From NCBI GenBank assembly GCA_964398185.1, contig CAYNML010000016.1:1-64000 (forward strand): a DNA stretch of 64,000 bases, read 5' to 3'. Source of the DNA: Fen-1058 sp964398185. GTDB taxonomy: Bacteria; Chloroflexota; Anaerolineae; Fen-1058. The notes beneath the pieces are model-generated. The model saw nothing but the letters and a program-made list of their open reading frames with translations. It had not been told where the DNA came from and did not search any database. Both the position numbers and the translations under genes were made by a program. Below, piece after piece: positions 1 to 10,147 of this stretch (within the stretch, counting starts at the first letter, position 1; each line of letters begins with the position of its first letter).

Positions 1-95
1 ATTATCAACATAAAATAACTGCTACGACGCTTATTACAGGCATCACTCGATTTTCCGGCTCTTCCGGGTTCAGCGGGATTATTGTCACCAAGGTG

Positions 96-182
96 CGTCA
101 TTACGAGGAGCGCTGTTCGCGACGAAGCAATCTCAGTGCCGGTCGAAAGGCGATTGCTTCGCAGGAAGCGCTCGCAATGACG
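96..182. repeat. ERIC-like dispersed palindromic repeat, copy 1
   Basis: The element starts with CGTCATTACGAGGAGCGCT and ends with AGCGCTCGCAATGACG. The inner arms GACGAAGCAATC and GATTGCTTCGC can pair, giving a two-armed hairpin. A second copy with a truncated left end sits at 43224-43286. Repeats of this general form (CATTGCGAGC...GAAGCAATC) are widespread in bacterial genomes. The copy number in this genome is unknown. Confidence 0.8.
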
Positions 183-226
183 ATGCACCGACGGTTTCCC
201 GCCAAAGTCGGAAGACCCGATTTTCC

Positions 227-260
227 AAAAAGAAACAGGGCGCTTGCGCGCCCTGTTTTA
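227..260 (-). terminator. Rho-independent terminator of the xyl operon
   Basis: Perfect 11-bp stem AAACAGGGCGC / GCGCCCTGTTT with a four-base loop. Read on the minus strand it is followed by a T-rich tract (TTTCTTTTTGG). It lies about 60 bp beyond the xylH stop and ends the minus-strand operon. Confidence 0.8.
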
Positions 261-319
261 ATCCGTGTAGTTGTACTTGAAAACTCCCTATCGCCCGTCT
301 AGGGTAATGCCGCCGCCAG

Positions 320-1570
320 CTAGCTGCGATCCCGTTTCAGCGACACATCCAGCAGGACGGCCAGGATCAACACGATGCCTTTGACCACGTAAGTGGCGGC
401 GGCCGGCGCGTTCAACATCTGCAGACCAGTGGTCAGACTGGCCATGATCAACCCGCCGATCATCGCGCCGGGGATGGTGCCCACGCCGCCCAGCGTGGAA
501 GTGCCGCCCAGGATGGCGCTGGCGATGACGTCCAGTTCGTAGCCGGCGCCGGCCGCGATGGTGCCATAGCCTACGTACGACGCGAGCACAATGCCGGCCA
601 GACCGGACAGGAAGCCCATCAACACAAAGATGAGAAAGATACTCTTGCGGATGTTGATGCCCGACAGGCGGGCGGCTTCACGATTGCCGCCGATGGCATA
701 GGCGTAACGGCCAAAGCGCGTGTTGGTGGAAAGATAGGTCATGGCGACGGCCACAATGCCCAGCAACAAAACAGGATACGGGATGCCCGGCGCGACTTTG
801 TACGAATTCACCGAGTAGACGTAGACCAACACCAAACCCGCATAGAGCATGTTCTTCGCAACGTCCAAGACTAGCGGCGATAACGGAAAGCCGTATCGCT
901 GTTTGTTGCGGCGGCTGCGAAACATCATAAAGAATAAGGCGATGATGATCGTCCCTGCCAGCAGCCAGCTCAGGGTCGTCGGCAAATAGCCTTGTCCGAT
1001 TTCCGAGAAGACCGGCTGGTTGGCCGGAATCGTTTTGCCTTCCGTTTGCAGCAGCGTCAGCCCCTGCAAAATGAAGTAACTGCCCAGAGTCACAATGAAG
1101 GCCGTCACCCGCAGGTAGGCGATGATGTAACCCTGCGCCACCCCCCACAGCGTCCCGACCCCCAGCCCCAACAGCACCGACAAGAGCGCGGCCACGGCAT
1201 TCACCGTTTCCGGCGGCATGCCGGGGAACGTCGAAGACAGGAAGGCGTTCCAGCGGTTGGCCTGGAAGAACGCCACGACGACGGACACAAAGCCCGCCAG
1301 GCGCCCGACCGACAGGTCGATACCGCCGGTGACAATGACCAGCACCATCCCCGCCGCCATGATGGACGTGACCGACATTTGCCGAAACAGATTGGAGATG
1401 TTTTGCGGCGAGAGATAGCCGCCATTGGTAGCCACCGCAAAAACCACCCAGATCAGAACCAGGGCGATCACGATGGTGTAGGTCTGAATGTTGCGGCGAA
1501 AGCCCTGCACAAGGCTGGACATGACGGTGCTCTCCGGGCGAGTCGGTTGCGCGACACTAGAGTTGGACAT
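320..1570 (-). CDS. xylH: Xylose ABC transporter permease XylH
   Basis: Inner-membrane permease of the CUT2 (ribose/xylose) ABC family, 416 aa. It forms the channel that works with the XylF binding protein and the XylG ATPase. About ten hydrophobic segments are visible. The family motif GGIDLSVG follows the second segment (about residue 82). The cytoplasmic coupling loop AIGGNREAARLSGINI lies near residue 297. The glycine-rich GGTSTLGGVGTIPGAMIG stretch sits near the end. It is the last gene of the minus-strand xylose cluster, 39 bp after xylG, and is followed by a terminator. Length is normal for XylH/GguB. The substrate is inferred from the adjacent xylose isomerase and xylulokinase genes. 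Confidence 0.93.
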   Translation of the reverse strand: MSNSSVAQPTRPESTVMSSLVQGFRRNIQTYTIVIALVLIWVVFAVATNGGYLSPQNISNLFRQMSVTSIMAAGMVLVIVTGGIDLSVGRLAGFVSVVVAFFQANRWNAFLSSTFPGMPPETVNAVAALLSVLLGLGVGTLWGVAQGYIIAYLRVTAFIVTLGSYFILQGLTLLQTEGKTIPANQPVFSEIGQGYLPTTLSWLLAGTIIIALFFMMFRSRRNKQRYGFPLSPLVLDVAKNMLYAGLVLVYVYSVNSYKVAPGIPYPVLLLGIVAVAMTYLSTNTRFGRYAYAIGGNREAARLSGINIRKSIFLIFVLMGFLSGLAGIVLASYVGYGTIAAGAGYELDVIASAILGGTSTLGGVGTIPGAMIGGLIMASLTTGLQMLNAPAAATYVVKGIVLILAVLLDVSLKRDRS

Positions 1571-1609
1571 TGATATACCTCGTAGGCAAAGTTTAACGAG
1601 CTGGCGCGG

Positions 1610-3127
<1,518 letters not shown>

Positions 3128-3152
3128 CGCTGCTCCACCCGTCGGGTAAGGT

Positions 3153-3192
3153 GTTTGCCGCGCCCGGTGTTCAACTCCCGGGCGCGGCAAAC
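3153..3192 (-). promoter_or_regulatory. Intercistronic stem-loop between xylF and xylG
   Basis: Perfect 15-bp inverted repeat GTTTGCCGCGCCCGG / CCGGGCGCGGCAAAC with a 10-base loop and no U-tract on either strand. It sits just after the binding-protein gene. In many ABC operons a hairpin at this spot stabilises the upstream mRNA so that binding protein is made in excess. That role is inferred here. Confidence 0.6.
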
Positions 3193-3242
3193 TCATCAGT
3201 TATGCGCCTGCGCGCGCCGCCAATCTTACACCCAAATCTGCT

Positions 3243-4285
3243 TTACGGCTTGGGCGGCTTGTCCGCATCGGGGATATCGCGATAGACGGCATCATACGGC
3301 TGGAAGCCGCTCTTCACCACCAACTCGTACACGTTGTCCTTATTGACCTGTTCCACCGGCAGGAACTGCGCGGTCACATTGCCTGCCAGGCTGGGATCGT
3401 TGGTCAGTTCGGCCATCGTGTACTGCTTCAGCTCGGCGTTGGGCTTGCACTGCAGCAGGCCGTCGATCAGGTCGACGCCGAGCGGGCCGAGGTTGCGAAT
3501 GTCCTTCAGGATCGAGACCGTCAACTCACCCTTGACGATGCTGTTGCTGCCGTCAGCCGTGGCGTCCTGCCCGCTGATCGGCACCTTGCCAGCCAGACCC
3601 TGCGCCTTCATCGCCTGCAGCGCGCCCAGGCCCGTGCCGTCGTTCGAGGCGATTACCGCATCGATCTCATTCTTCTGCGCCGTCAGGATGTTCTCCATGA
3701 TCTTCAGCGCGTTCGCCGCATCCCAGTTGTCCACCCACTGGTCCGCCACGATCTTCACCACGCCGCTGTCCACGTACGGCTGCACGATGTCCATCTGCCC
3801 CTTGCGGAACAGAATCGCGTTGTTGTCCGTCGGGCTGCCGCCCAGCATGACCAGCTTCAGCGGATTATCCTTCGTCCACTTGCCGCCGTCAATGTCCACG
3901 GCCTTCAGCACACCCAACGCCTGCTGGCGGCCCACTTCTTCATTGTTGAACGAGATGTACGCCGCGATGTTCGGGGACTTGATCAAGCGGTCATAGGCGA
4001 TGGCCTTCACGCCCGCCGCCGCGGCCTTATCCACCGCCGTCGCCGCCGCCGCGCCGTCTTCCGCCACAATGATCAGACCCTTGGCGCCTTGCGACACCAT
4101 GTTGTCGATCTGGTCGTTCTGCAACTTCACGTCGTGGTTGGCTTCCTGCACCAACACCTTGTAGCCCTTCGCCTCCAGCAGCTGCTTCATCAAATTCGCT
4201 TCCGGCTGCCAGCGCTCCGTCGCAAAGTCCGACATCGAAATGCCCACCGTTGCACCGCTGCCCACCGGCGTGCAGTCGGCCGCCG
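3243..4285. repeat. Long direct repeat, xylF copy 2
   Basis: The second half of the xylF open frame repeats the first half at an offset of 1065 bp. The central tract (about 3296-4172) looks identical to 4361-5237. Differences are confined to the outer edges, for example GCC versus GCT at 4171-4173. Confidence 0.9.
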
Positions 4286-5510
4286 CAGGGGTAGTGCTGC
4301 TGCTCTCACCAGGCTTGGGCGGCTTCTGCGCATCAGGGATGTCGCGATACACATCATCGTACGGCTGGAAGCCGCTCTTCACCACCAACTCGTACACGTT
4401 GTCCTTATTGACCTGTTCCACCGGCAGGAACTGCGCGGTCACATTGCCTGCCAGGCTGGGATCGTTGGTCAGTTCGGCCATCGTGTACTGCTTCAGCTCG
4501 GCGTTGGGCTTGCACTGCAGCAGGCCGTCGATCAGGTCGACGCCGAGCGGGCCGAGGTTGCGAATGTCCTTCAGGATCGAGACCGTCAACTCACCCTTGA
4601 CGATGCTGTTGCTGCCGTCAGCCGTGGCGTCCTGCCCGCTGATCGGCACCTTGCCAGCCAGACCCTGCGCCTTCATCGCCTGCAGCGCGCCCAGGCCCGT
4701 GCCGTCGTTCGAGGCGATTACCGCATCGATCTCATTCTTCTGCGCCGTCAGGATGTTCTCCATGATCTTCAGCGCGTTCGCCGCATCCCAGTTGTCCACC
4801 CACTGGTCCGCCACGATCTTCACCACGCCGCTGTCCACGTACGGCTGCACGATGTCCATCTGCCCCTTGCGGAACAGAATCGCGTTGTTGTCCGTCGGGC
4901 TGCCGCCCAGCATGACCAGCTTCAGCGGATTATCCTTCGTCCACTTGCCGCCGTCAATGTCCACGGCCTTCAGCACACCCAACGCCTGCTGGCGGCCCAC
5001 TTCTTCATTGTTGAACGAGATGTACGCCGCGATGTTCGGGGACTTGATCAAGCGGTCATAGGCGATGGCCTTCACGCCCGCCGCCGCGGCCTTATCCACC
5101 GCCGTCGCCGCCGCCGCGCCGTCTTCCGCCACAATGATCAGACCCTTGGCGCCTTGCGACACCATGTTGTCGATCTGGTCGTTCTGCAACTTCACGTCGT
5201 GGTTGGCTTCCTGCACCAACACCTTGTAGCCCTTCGCTTCCAGCAGCTGCTTCATCAGCTCCGCTTCCGGCTGCCAGCGCTCCGTCGCAAAGTCCGACAT
5301 CGAAATACCCACCGTCGCGCCGCTGCCCACCGGCGTACAGTCGGCCGCCGCCGGTTGCGACGGCTGCGCCGGGGCCGTCGTCGCTTCCGGCTGCGCGGGC
5401 TGCGCCGGCTGAGTCGGTTGCGCGGCCGGGGCGCCGCATGCCGACAACATGATGGAAAGTACAGCGATGATCGTCACGATCACCAGCGAGCGATTTGTAC
5501 TGCGCTTCAT
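3243..5510 (-). CDS. xylF: Tandem-duplicated xylose-binding lipoprotein XylF
   Basis: Secreted sugar-binding lipoprotein (755 aa) holding two nearly identical periplasmic-binding domains in one chain. Normal XylF is about half this size. The N-terminus has a basic stretch, a hydrophobic core and lipobox LSAC with Cys25, then a Pro/Gln/Ala-rich tether. Domain 1 (about residues 54-400) and domain 2 (about 409-755) both begin AAADCTPVGSGATVG and end DIPDA.KPPKP. They are joined by the short linker GESSSTTP. The repeat unit is 1065 bp. Only domain 1 is preceded by a signal peptide. A strong ribosome-binding site (AGGAGG) precedes the ATG. The gene lies between the ROK regulator and xylG. Confidence 0.92.
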   Translation of the reverse strand: MKRSTNRSLVIVTIIAVLSIMLSACGAPAAQPTQPAQPAQPEATTAPAQPSQPAAADCTPVGSGATVGISMSDFATERWQPEAELMKQLLEAKGYKVLVQEANHDVKLQNDQIDNMVSQGAKGLIIVAEDGAAAATAVDKAAAAGVKAIAYDRLIKSPNIAAYISFNNEEVGRQQALGVLKAVDIDGGKWTKDNPLKLVMLGGSPTDNNAILFRKGQMDIVQPYVDSGVVKIVADQWVDNWDAANALKIMENILTAQKNEIDAVIASNDGTGLGALQAMKAQGLAGKVPISGQDATADGSNSIVKGELTVSILKDIRNLGPLGVDLIDGLLQCKPNAELKQYTMAELTNDPSLAGNVTAQFLPVEQVNKDNVYELVVKSGFQPYDDVYRDIPDAQKPPKPGESSSTTPAAADCTPVGSGATVGISMSDFATERWQPEANLMKQLLEAKGYKVLVQEANHDVKLQNDQIDNMVSQGAKGLIIVAEDGAAAATAVDKAAAAGVKAIAYDRLIKSPNIAAYISFNNEEVGRQQALGVLKAVDIDGGKWTKDNPLKLVMLGGSPTDNNAILFRKGQMDIVQPYVDSGVVKIVADQWVDNWDAANALKIMENILTAQKNEIDAVIASNDGTGLGALQAMKAQGLAGKVPISGQDATADGSNSIVKGELTVSILKDIRNLGPLGVDLIDGLLQCKPNAELKQYTMAELTNDPSLAGNVTAQFLPVEQVNKDNVYELVVKSGFQPYDAVYRDIPDADKPPKP
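4308..5350. repeat. Long direct repeat, xylF copy 1
   Basis: Partner of the repeat at 3243-4285, in the same orientation. At protein level the two copies differ only at a few residues near the ends (for example WQPEAE versus WQPEAN, PYDD versus PYDA, DAQK versus DADK). Confidence 0.9.
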
Positions 5511-5713
5511 GAGACGTTCCTCCTGATTGAGTTGGTTATAGATCGAATAGCGTACGAATCACGTCAACCTCACAGTGCGCACTTTGAATGCCGGTTGCCT
5601 CCTTTCGCCTGCGTTGCTGCCAGCCAATGAGCATTACTTCTCAAGCGCCAGACTGAATGACGTATTAGTTCGGCACTCAAATCTGAAACCAGGTCAGCTC
5701 TGGCGGCCGCGTT

Positions 5714-6958
5714 CTAAACCTGCCATTCCGCAGGATTACTGAGTATATCACGCACGATCAGGCTGACCCCGCCCATGACGCACGCGTCGAACTTGAATGC
5801 CGACAGACAAATCGTGACTGACTCGCGCGCGGCCGCTAAAGCGCGGACACTCACTTCCTGCTGGGCGCGCTGCAAAATATACGGCCCCGCCAGGCTCAGC
5901 ACCCCGCCCAGCACCACCAGGCTCGGATTAAACGCATTCACCAGGCTGGCCACGCCGATACCCAGATATCGCCCGACCTCATCAAACGCGTTAAGGACGG
6001 CCGGCTCGTTCAGCGCGGCCGCGTGGAGCACATGATCCATGCGGATCGCGCTCACCTCGCCCTTGACTTCCGGCAAGCCCATCAGCACCGGCGCGTGGCC
6101 CAGCGCAGCCGCTTGCCGCACCCGATCGATAATGGCCCGCGGCCCGATGAGCGTTTCCCAACAGCCGCGATTTCCGCAATTGCACTGCGGGCCGTCCGGC
6201 GCCAGCGTCATGTGCCCAATCTCACCCGCATAGCCGCCGGCGCCGCCATACAGTTTCCCATCGATGACGAACCCGCCGCCCAGCCCCACTCCCGCACTCA
6301 AATACAGAAAATTGTCATAGCCGCGCGCCGCGCCCAACATCCGCTCGCCCAGGGCGGCGGCATTGGCCTCATTCTCGACGATCACCGGCACCTGAAACGC
6401 CGTCTGCCACAGATCGCGCAGCGGTACATCACGCCACCCCAGGTTTGGCGCAAATAACAGTGTACCCGTCGCGTGATCCATCAGGCCAGGCACGCCCACC
6501 CCGATGCCCAACACGCGCACCCCGTTCGCGCGCGCCTGCTCAATCGCCTCGCACACCAGCCGCTCGGCCTGCGCCAGCACCTGAGTGTGTCCCGCTTTAG
6601 CCGCGCCGTTCGTATCAACCTGCTGCCGCCACACCACGTTGGCACGCAGATCGGTCAAGACCACGGAAATGAAGTCGACGCCAATTTCCACGCCGATGAT
6701 GCGGCCGACATCCGGGTTGGTATCGATCAAGACACCCGGTCGTCCTGGCCCCACGTTCTGCGTGCCGCTTTCACGCACAAAACCCCAGCTCTGCAGCTGC
6801 GCCAGCAGCGCGCCAACCGTACTCTTGTTCAGACCGCTCATTTCGGTCAGCCGGGCACGAGCGATCGGGCCGTCTGCTTCCCAGATGTAACGCAATACAA
6901 TCGAGAGGTTGCGTTCACGCACCCAGGTTTGATCGGCGGTTCGATAACGCGGCGTCAT
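5714..6958 (-). CDS. xylR: ROK-family transcriptional regulator (XylR-like)
   Basis: DNA-binding repressor of the ROK family, likely sensing xylose. The N-terminal winged helix-turn-helix (about residues 15-70) includes LTEMSGLNKSTVGALLAQL. The sugar-kinase-like domain carries GIGVGVPG, the ENEANAAALGE motif and the ROK zinc motif CNCGNRGCWE. The ATG at 6958 gives a typical N-terminus of 414 aa. An upstream ATG at 7000 would add 14 residues and overlap the xylB stop; neither start has a strong ribosome-binding site. Its place between xylB and xylF supports control of the xyl operon, probably via operators upstream of xylA. Confidence 0.88.
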   Translation of the reverse strand: MTPRYRTADQTWVRERNLSIVLRYIWEADGPIARARLTEMSGLNKSTVGALLAQLQSWGFVRESGTQNVGPGRPGVLIDTNPDVGRIIGVEIGVDFISVVLTDLRANVVWRQQVDTNGAAKAGHTQVLAQAERLVCEAIEQARANGVRVLGIGVGVPGLMDHATGTLLFAPNLGWRDVPLRDLWQTAFQVPVIVENEANAAALGERMLGAARGYDNFLYLSAGVGLGGGFVIDGKLYGGAGGYAGEIGHMTLAPDGPQCNCGNRGCWETLIGPRAIIDRVRQAAALGHAPVLMGLPEVKGEVSAIRMDHVLHAAALNEPAVLNAFDEVGRYLGIGVASLVNAFNPSLVVLGGVLSLAGPYILQRAQQEVSVRALAAARESVTICLSAFKFDACVMGGVSLIVRDILSNPAEWQV

Positions 6959-6983
6959 TGAGAAATCGGCGGCGACTGCCCGG

Positions 6984-8507
6984 TTAACCGGGCAGCGCAT
7001 GGAACGTGTCTTTCAACGCCGGATACAAAGCCCGATAAGCTGGATACAGGCGCTCGTAGGCAGCGACCCTCTCCGGCAATGGCGCAGTCCGATCGGTGAT
7101 CTTGATCGTCGCGGCCACCGCTTCGGCGACGCTGGCATATGCGCCTGATCCGACACCCGCCAACAGCGCCGCGCCAAATGCCGCGCCCTCCGTCACGTTG
7201 ACCAACACCAGCTCTGCGCCAAACACATCGGCCTGAATCTGCCGCCACACCGCGCTCCGCGCACCTCCCCCTGACGCCCGCACCTGCTCGATCGGTACGC
7301 CCAGGCCCTTGATCAGCTCGAGGCTGTCACGCAGGCCGAACGACACGCCTTCCAACACCGACCGCACCAGATGCGCCTTGCCGTGTCGCAGCGTCAAGCC
7401 CACAAACGCGCCGCGCGCCTGCGGATCAGGATACGGGGTGCGTTCGCCGGTAAGATACGGCAGGAACAACAAACCCTCGCTGCCGGCCGGCGCGAGCGCC
7501 GCTTCTTGCGTAAGCAGTTCATAGGGATCAATTCCGATCAACTGCGCGGCGGCTTTCTCGGTATCCCCGATCGCATCCCGCAGCCAACGGAACGATCCGC
7601 CCGCGCTCAACATCACGCCCATGTAGTGCCACTTGCCGGGCACCGCGTGACAAAACGCATGCAGGCGGCCTTGCGCTTCCGCCGCGTAATGATCGCTGTG
7701 CGCGAACACCACACCCGACGTACCCGACGTGACCGAGATCACCCCGGTCGTGACGATACCGCTGCCCACCGCCTGCGCCGCCTGATCGCCGCCGCCGCCC
7801 ACCACGGGCGTGCCCTCCTTCAGGCCCGTCGCCCTGGCCGCGCTCGCGCTGATGCGGCCTGACACCACATCAGACTCCGTGCAGACCGGCAGCCACGCGC
7901 GCGGAATCTCCAGCGCGCTCAGCATCTCATCCGACCAGCGGCGCTGCGCCACATCCAGCAGCGACATACCCGAGGCGTCAGACACTTCGGTGGCATACTC
8001 GCCCGTCAAACAAAAACGCACATAGTCCTTGGGTAGGAGAATGTGCGTCGTCTGATCAAAAAGGTGCGGCTCGTTCTGGCGCACCCACACGATCTTCGGT
8101 GCGGTGAACCCCGGCAGCACTTGATTACCGGTCAGCTGCAACAACCGATCGAGCCCGCCGACTTTGGCGGTGATCTCCGCGCATTGCGCGCCCGTGCGTT
8201 GATCGTTCCACAGGATGGCAGGGCGCAGCACGCGATCGGCTTTATCGAGCATGACCAGGCCGTGCATCTGCCCCGTCAACCCCACCGCGCTGATCTCGTC
8301 ACCCGATCGATGCGCTTTGCTCAACGCGGCTTGAATGCTCGCGGCCGCCCCGTGCCACCAATCGGCCGGATCCTGCTCGGACCACAGCGGCTTCGGCGTG
8401 GATAGCGGATACTCGGTGGTGTGCGAGGCGATGACGCCGCCGTGCTCGTCAATTACCAGCGCCTTGGCGCCCGTCGTCGAAACGTCGATACCGAGGAAGT
8501 AAGCCAT
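6984..8507 (-). CDS. xylB: Xylulokinase
   Basis: FGGY-family kinase (507 aa) that phosphorylates D-xylulose to xylulose-5-phosphate in the cytoplasm, feeding the pentose phosphate pathway. The N-terminal phosphate-binding loop is FLGIDVSTTGAKALVID. GLTGQMHGLV, LDVAQRRW and the hinge LPYLTGERTPYPDP follow, with the C-terminal adenosine motif ASGGGARSAVWRQI near residue 430. Length matches XylB. GGAG precedes the ATG. It lies directly after xylA in the operon, so xylulose rather than another polyol is the likely substrate. Confidence 0.95.
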   Translation of the reverse strand: MAYFLGIDVSTTGAKALVIDEHGGVIASHTTEYPLSTPKPLWSEQDPADWWHGAAASIQAALSKAHRSGDEISAVGLTGQMHGLVMLDKADRVLRPAILWNDQRTGAQCAEITAKVGGLDRLLQLTGNQVLPGFTAPKIVWVRQNEPHLFDQTTHILLPKDYVRFCLTGEYATEVSDASGMSLLDVAQRRWSDEMLSALEIPRAWLPVCTESDVVSGRISASAARATGLKEGTPVVGGGGDQAAQAVGSGIVTTGVISVTSGTSGVVFAHSDHYAAEAQGRLHAFCHAVPGKWHYMGVMLSAGGSFRWLRDAIGDTEKAAAQLIGIDPYELLTQEAALAPAGSEGLLFLPYLTGERTPYPDPQARGAFVGLTLRHGKAHLVRSVLEGVSFGLRDSLELIKGLGVPIEQVRASGGGARSAVWRQIQADVFGAELVLVNVTEGAAFGAALLAGVGSGAYASVAEAVAATIKITDRTAPLPERVAAYERLYPAYRALYPALKDTFHALPG

Positions 8508-8535
8508 GGACGGCTCCTGTTGTTTGCGGAGTTAC

Positions 8536-8568
8536 GGCGCCGGCCGATCGCTCACTTCGGCCGGCGCC
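8536..8568 (-). promoter_or_regulatory. Intercistronic stem-loop between xylA and xylB
   Basis: Perfect 12-bp inverted repeat GGCGCCGGCCGA / TCGGCCGGCGCC with a nine-base loop and no U-tract. Like the hairpin between xylF and xylG, it probably protects or separates the upstream cistron (xylA) rather than stopping transcription. Confidence 0.5.
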
Positions 8569-8597
8569 TTGGCTCCTAACCCTGGAGGAGAGTGAAA

Positions 8598-9767
8598 CTA
8601 ACGCACACCCAACAACAGATCGATCGTGAGTTGATCCAATTTTTCGTACGGCTGGCCGCGCTGGCCCAACGCCATCCGATCGAATTCACGTGCTTTCAAA
8701 GCTGCCGCTTTGCCGCTCGAGTACGCGCCAAAGAATTCGTCGTGCGCCCCATCGTTGGCGTTGATTTGCGCCAGCAGCGCCTGAATCTCAGGATCGGCGT
8801 TAAACTGCGCCGCCTTTTCCTTGAGGATCAAGTACGTCCGCATACAGCCGTGCGCGAAGTCCTTCACGCCATCGAGGTTATCCGTGCGATACGCGTGAGC
8901 GTCGAAGTGGCGCGAGCCGGCATAGCCCACGTCTTCGAGGAATTTCACGAGGAAGAAAGCCTGTTTGACGTTCTGTGAACCGAAGCGGTAGTCCTGATCG
9001 TAGCGCGCGTAATTCTGATCATTCAAATCGATGTGGAACAACTTGCCCGCATCCCAAGCCTGCGCCACCGCATGCATGAAGTTCAGCCCGGCCATGTGCT
9101 CGTGCGCCATCTCTGGATTGACGCCCACCAGCTCCGGGTGATCGAGCGTGGCGATGAACCCCAGCATCGCCCCGGTCGTCGGCAGATAAATGTCGCCGCG
9201 CGGCTCGTTGGGCTTGGCTTCCAACGCGAACTTCAGATCGTACTTATTCTCCAGCACATACTCGCACAAAAAGTTCAGCGCCTCGCGGAAGCGCTTGCCC
9301 GACTCCAGTGCGCTCTTGCCGGCATCGGTCTCGGCGCCTTCGCGCCCGCCCCAGAACACGTAGGTCTTGGCGCCCAATTCCACGCCCAGATCAATCGCCC
9401 GCATGGTCTTGTGCAGCGCGTAAGCTCGCACCGCCGGATCATTGCTGGTGAACGCGCCATCGCGGAAAGCCGGATCGCTGAAGAGGTTGGTGGTCGCCAT
9501 CGGCACCACCAGGCCGGTGTCATTCAGCGCTTTTTTGAAGTCGGCCACGATCCGATCGCGCTCGGCGGGCGTCGCATCGATCGGCACCAGATCGTTGTCA
9601 TGGAAGTTCACGCCCCACGCCCCGACTTCGGCCAGCAGATGCACCAACTCGACCGGTGATAGTGCGGCACGAACCGCCCTGCCAAAAGGATCGCTGCCAG
9701 TGCTGCCCACAGTCCACAAACCAAAAGTGAATTTGTGCTCAGGCTTCGGTTGATATTGAGACGTCAT
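8598..9767 (-). CDS. xylA: Xylose isomerase (class I)
   Basis: Converts D-xylose to D-xylulose with two divalent metal ions. At 389 aa it belongs to the short class I type known from actinobacteria and Thermus. Visible active-site motifs are WGVNFHDNDL (catalytic His), FWGGREG, ALEAKPNEPRGD (metal-binding Glu and Lys), VNPEMAHEHMAG (Glu and His), HIDLNDQ and HFDAHAYRTDN. AAGGAA precedes the ATG. It is the first gene of the minus-strand xyl cluster and follows candidate operators at 9798-9895. Confidence 0.96.
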   Translation of the reverse strand: MTSQYQPKPEHKFTFGLWTVGSTGSDPFGRAVRAALSPVELVHLLAEVGAWGVNFHDNDLVPIDATPAERDRIVADFKKALNDTGLVVPMATTNLFSDPAFRDGAFTSNDPAVRAYALHKTMRAIDLGVELGAKTYVFWGGREGAETDAGKSALESGKRFREALNFLCEYVLENKYDLKFALEAKPNEPRGDIYLPTTGAMLGFIATLDHPELVGVNPEMAHEHMAGLNFMHAVAQAWDAGKLFHIDLNDQNYARYDQDYRFGSQNVKQAFFLVKFLEDVGYAGSRHFDAHAYRTDNLDGVKDFAHGCMRTYLILKEKAAQFNADPEIQALLAQINANDGAHDEFFGAYSSGKAAALKAREFDRMALGQRGQPYEKLDQLTIDLLLGVR

Positions 9768-9797
9768 GGCAATTTCCTTAATCTGAGATTATGAAAA

Positions 9798-9827
9798 TTT
9801 ATTTGTTTATCCGGTAGCCAAACTAAA
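9798..9827. promoter_or_regulatory. Possible XylR-type operator upstream of xylA
   Basis: Imperfect inverted repeat TTTATTTG...CAAACTAAA, centred about 45 bp upstream of the xylA start. The half-sites resemble the TTAGTTTG / CAAACTAA halves of the Bacillus XylR operator, and that regulator is also of the ROK type. Similarity is by eye only. Confidence 0.4.
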
Positions 9828-9858
9828 ATCAGTATATCAAGACTTCAATCGCATGAAA

Positions 9859-9895
9859 ATGATCTTTGTCATCGTTATTATATGACATATGTCAT
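9859..9895. promoter_or_regulatory. Two ATGA-N6-TCAT palindromes upstream of xylA
   Basis: ATGACATATGTCAT (9882-9895) is a perfect 14-bp palindrome. ATGATCTTTGTCAT (9859-9872) carries the same ATGA/TCAT halves. Centres are 23 bp apart, about two helical turns, so two dimers could bind the same face of the DNA. The cognate regulator is unknown. Confidence 0.45.
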
Positions 9896-10108
9896 GTTTA
9901 TTTAAGAAAACTCACTCGCTCAATACCTAAAGACATGCAGTTTGCTCGACCAAACAACCAAAAAGCAGGCGGCCTTTGCCTTCGCAGGTTTTCAGGCACG
10001 GTGCAGCGCGGGCTGGCGTAAGCCCCGGGCCGTCGCGTCAATTCCGCCCGCGCTAGCGACGCGGACAAACTCTGACGTTTAGAGCAGGCCTGAAGATATT
10101 TTTCACAG

Positions 10109-10114
10109 TATAAT
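10109..10114 (+). promoter_or_regulatory. Possible -10 box for the thioesterase gene
   Basis: TATAAT about 35 bp upstream of the proposed TTG start. No good -35 hexamer is seen. Confidence 0.35.
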
Positions 10115-10147
10115 ACCGGCAGTGAATCCAACTGGAGTGTGATCCGC

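Larger units (their letters stand above)
1..319. other. Intergenic end region, no gene seen
   Basis: No convincing coding sequence lies here. An open frame at 93-302 runs through a dispersed palindromic repeat (96-182) and a terminator (227-260), has no good ribosome-binding site and resembles no protein family. I regard it as chance. The region lies downstream of the minus-strand xylose operon. Confidence 0.7.
9768..10147. other. Divergent regulatory region between xylA and a thioesterase gene
   Basis: 380 bp with no supported gene. The xylA-proximal part (9768-9900) is clearly AT-richer than its surroundings and holds three inverted-repeat motifs listed separately. The rest is GC-rich and unremarkable up to a possible -10 box at 10109-10114. 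Confidence 0.7.

Noticed and set aside
96..182. CRISPR-like repetition
   Set aside because: Repeats here are single palindromic elements without regular spacers; no cas genes are present anywhere in the window.
93..302. 69-codon open frame at the window start
   Set aside because: It runs through a dispersed palindrome and a terminator, has no ribosome-binding site and no family resemblance.
4089..5630. Long open frames (up to 513 codons) antisense to xylF
   Set aside because: They mirror the GC-rich codon pattern of xylF; the sense protein has clear homology and a lipobox.
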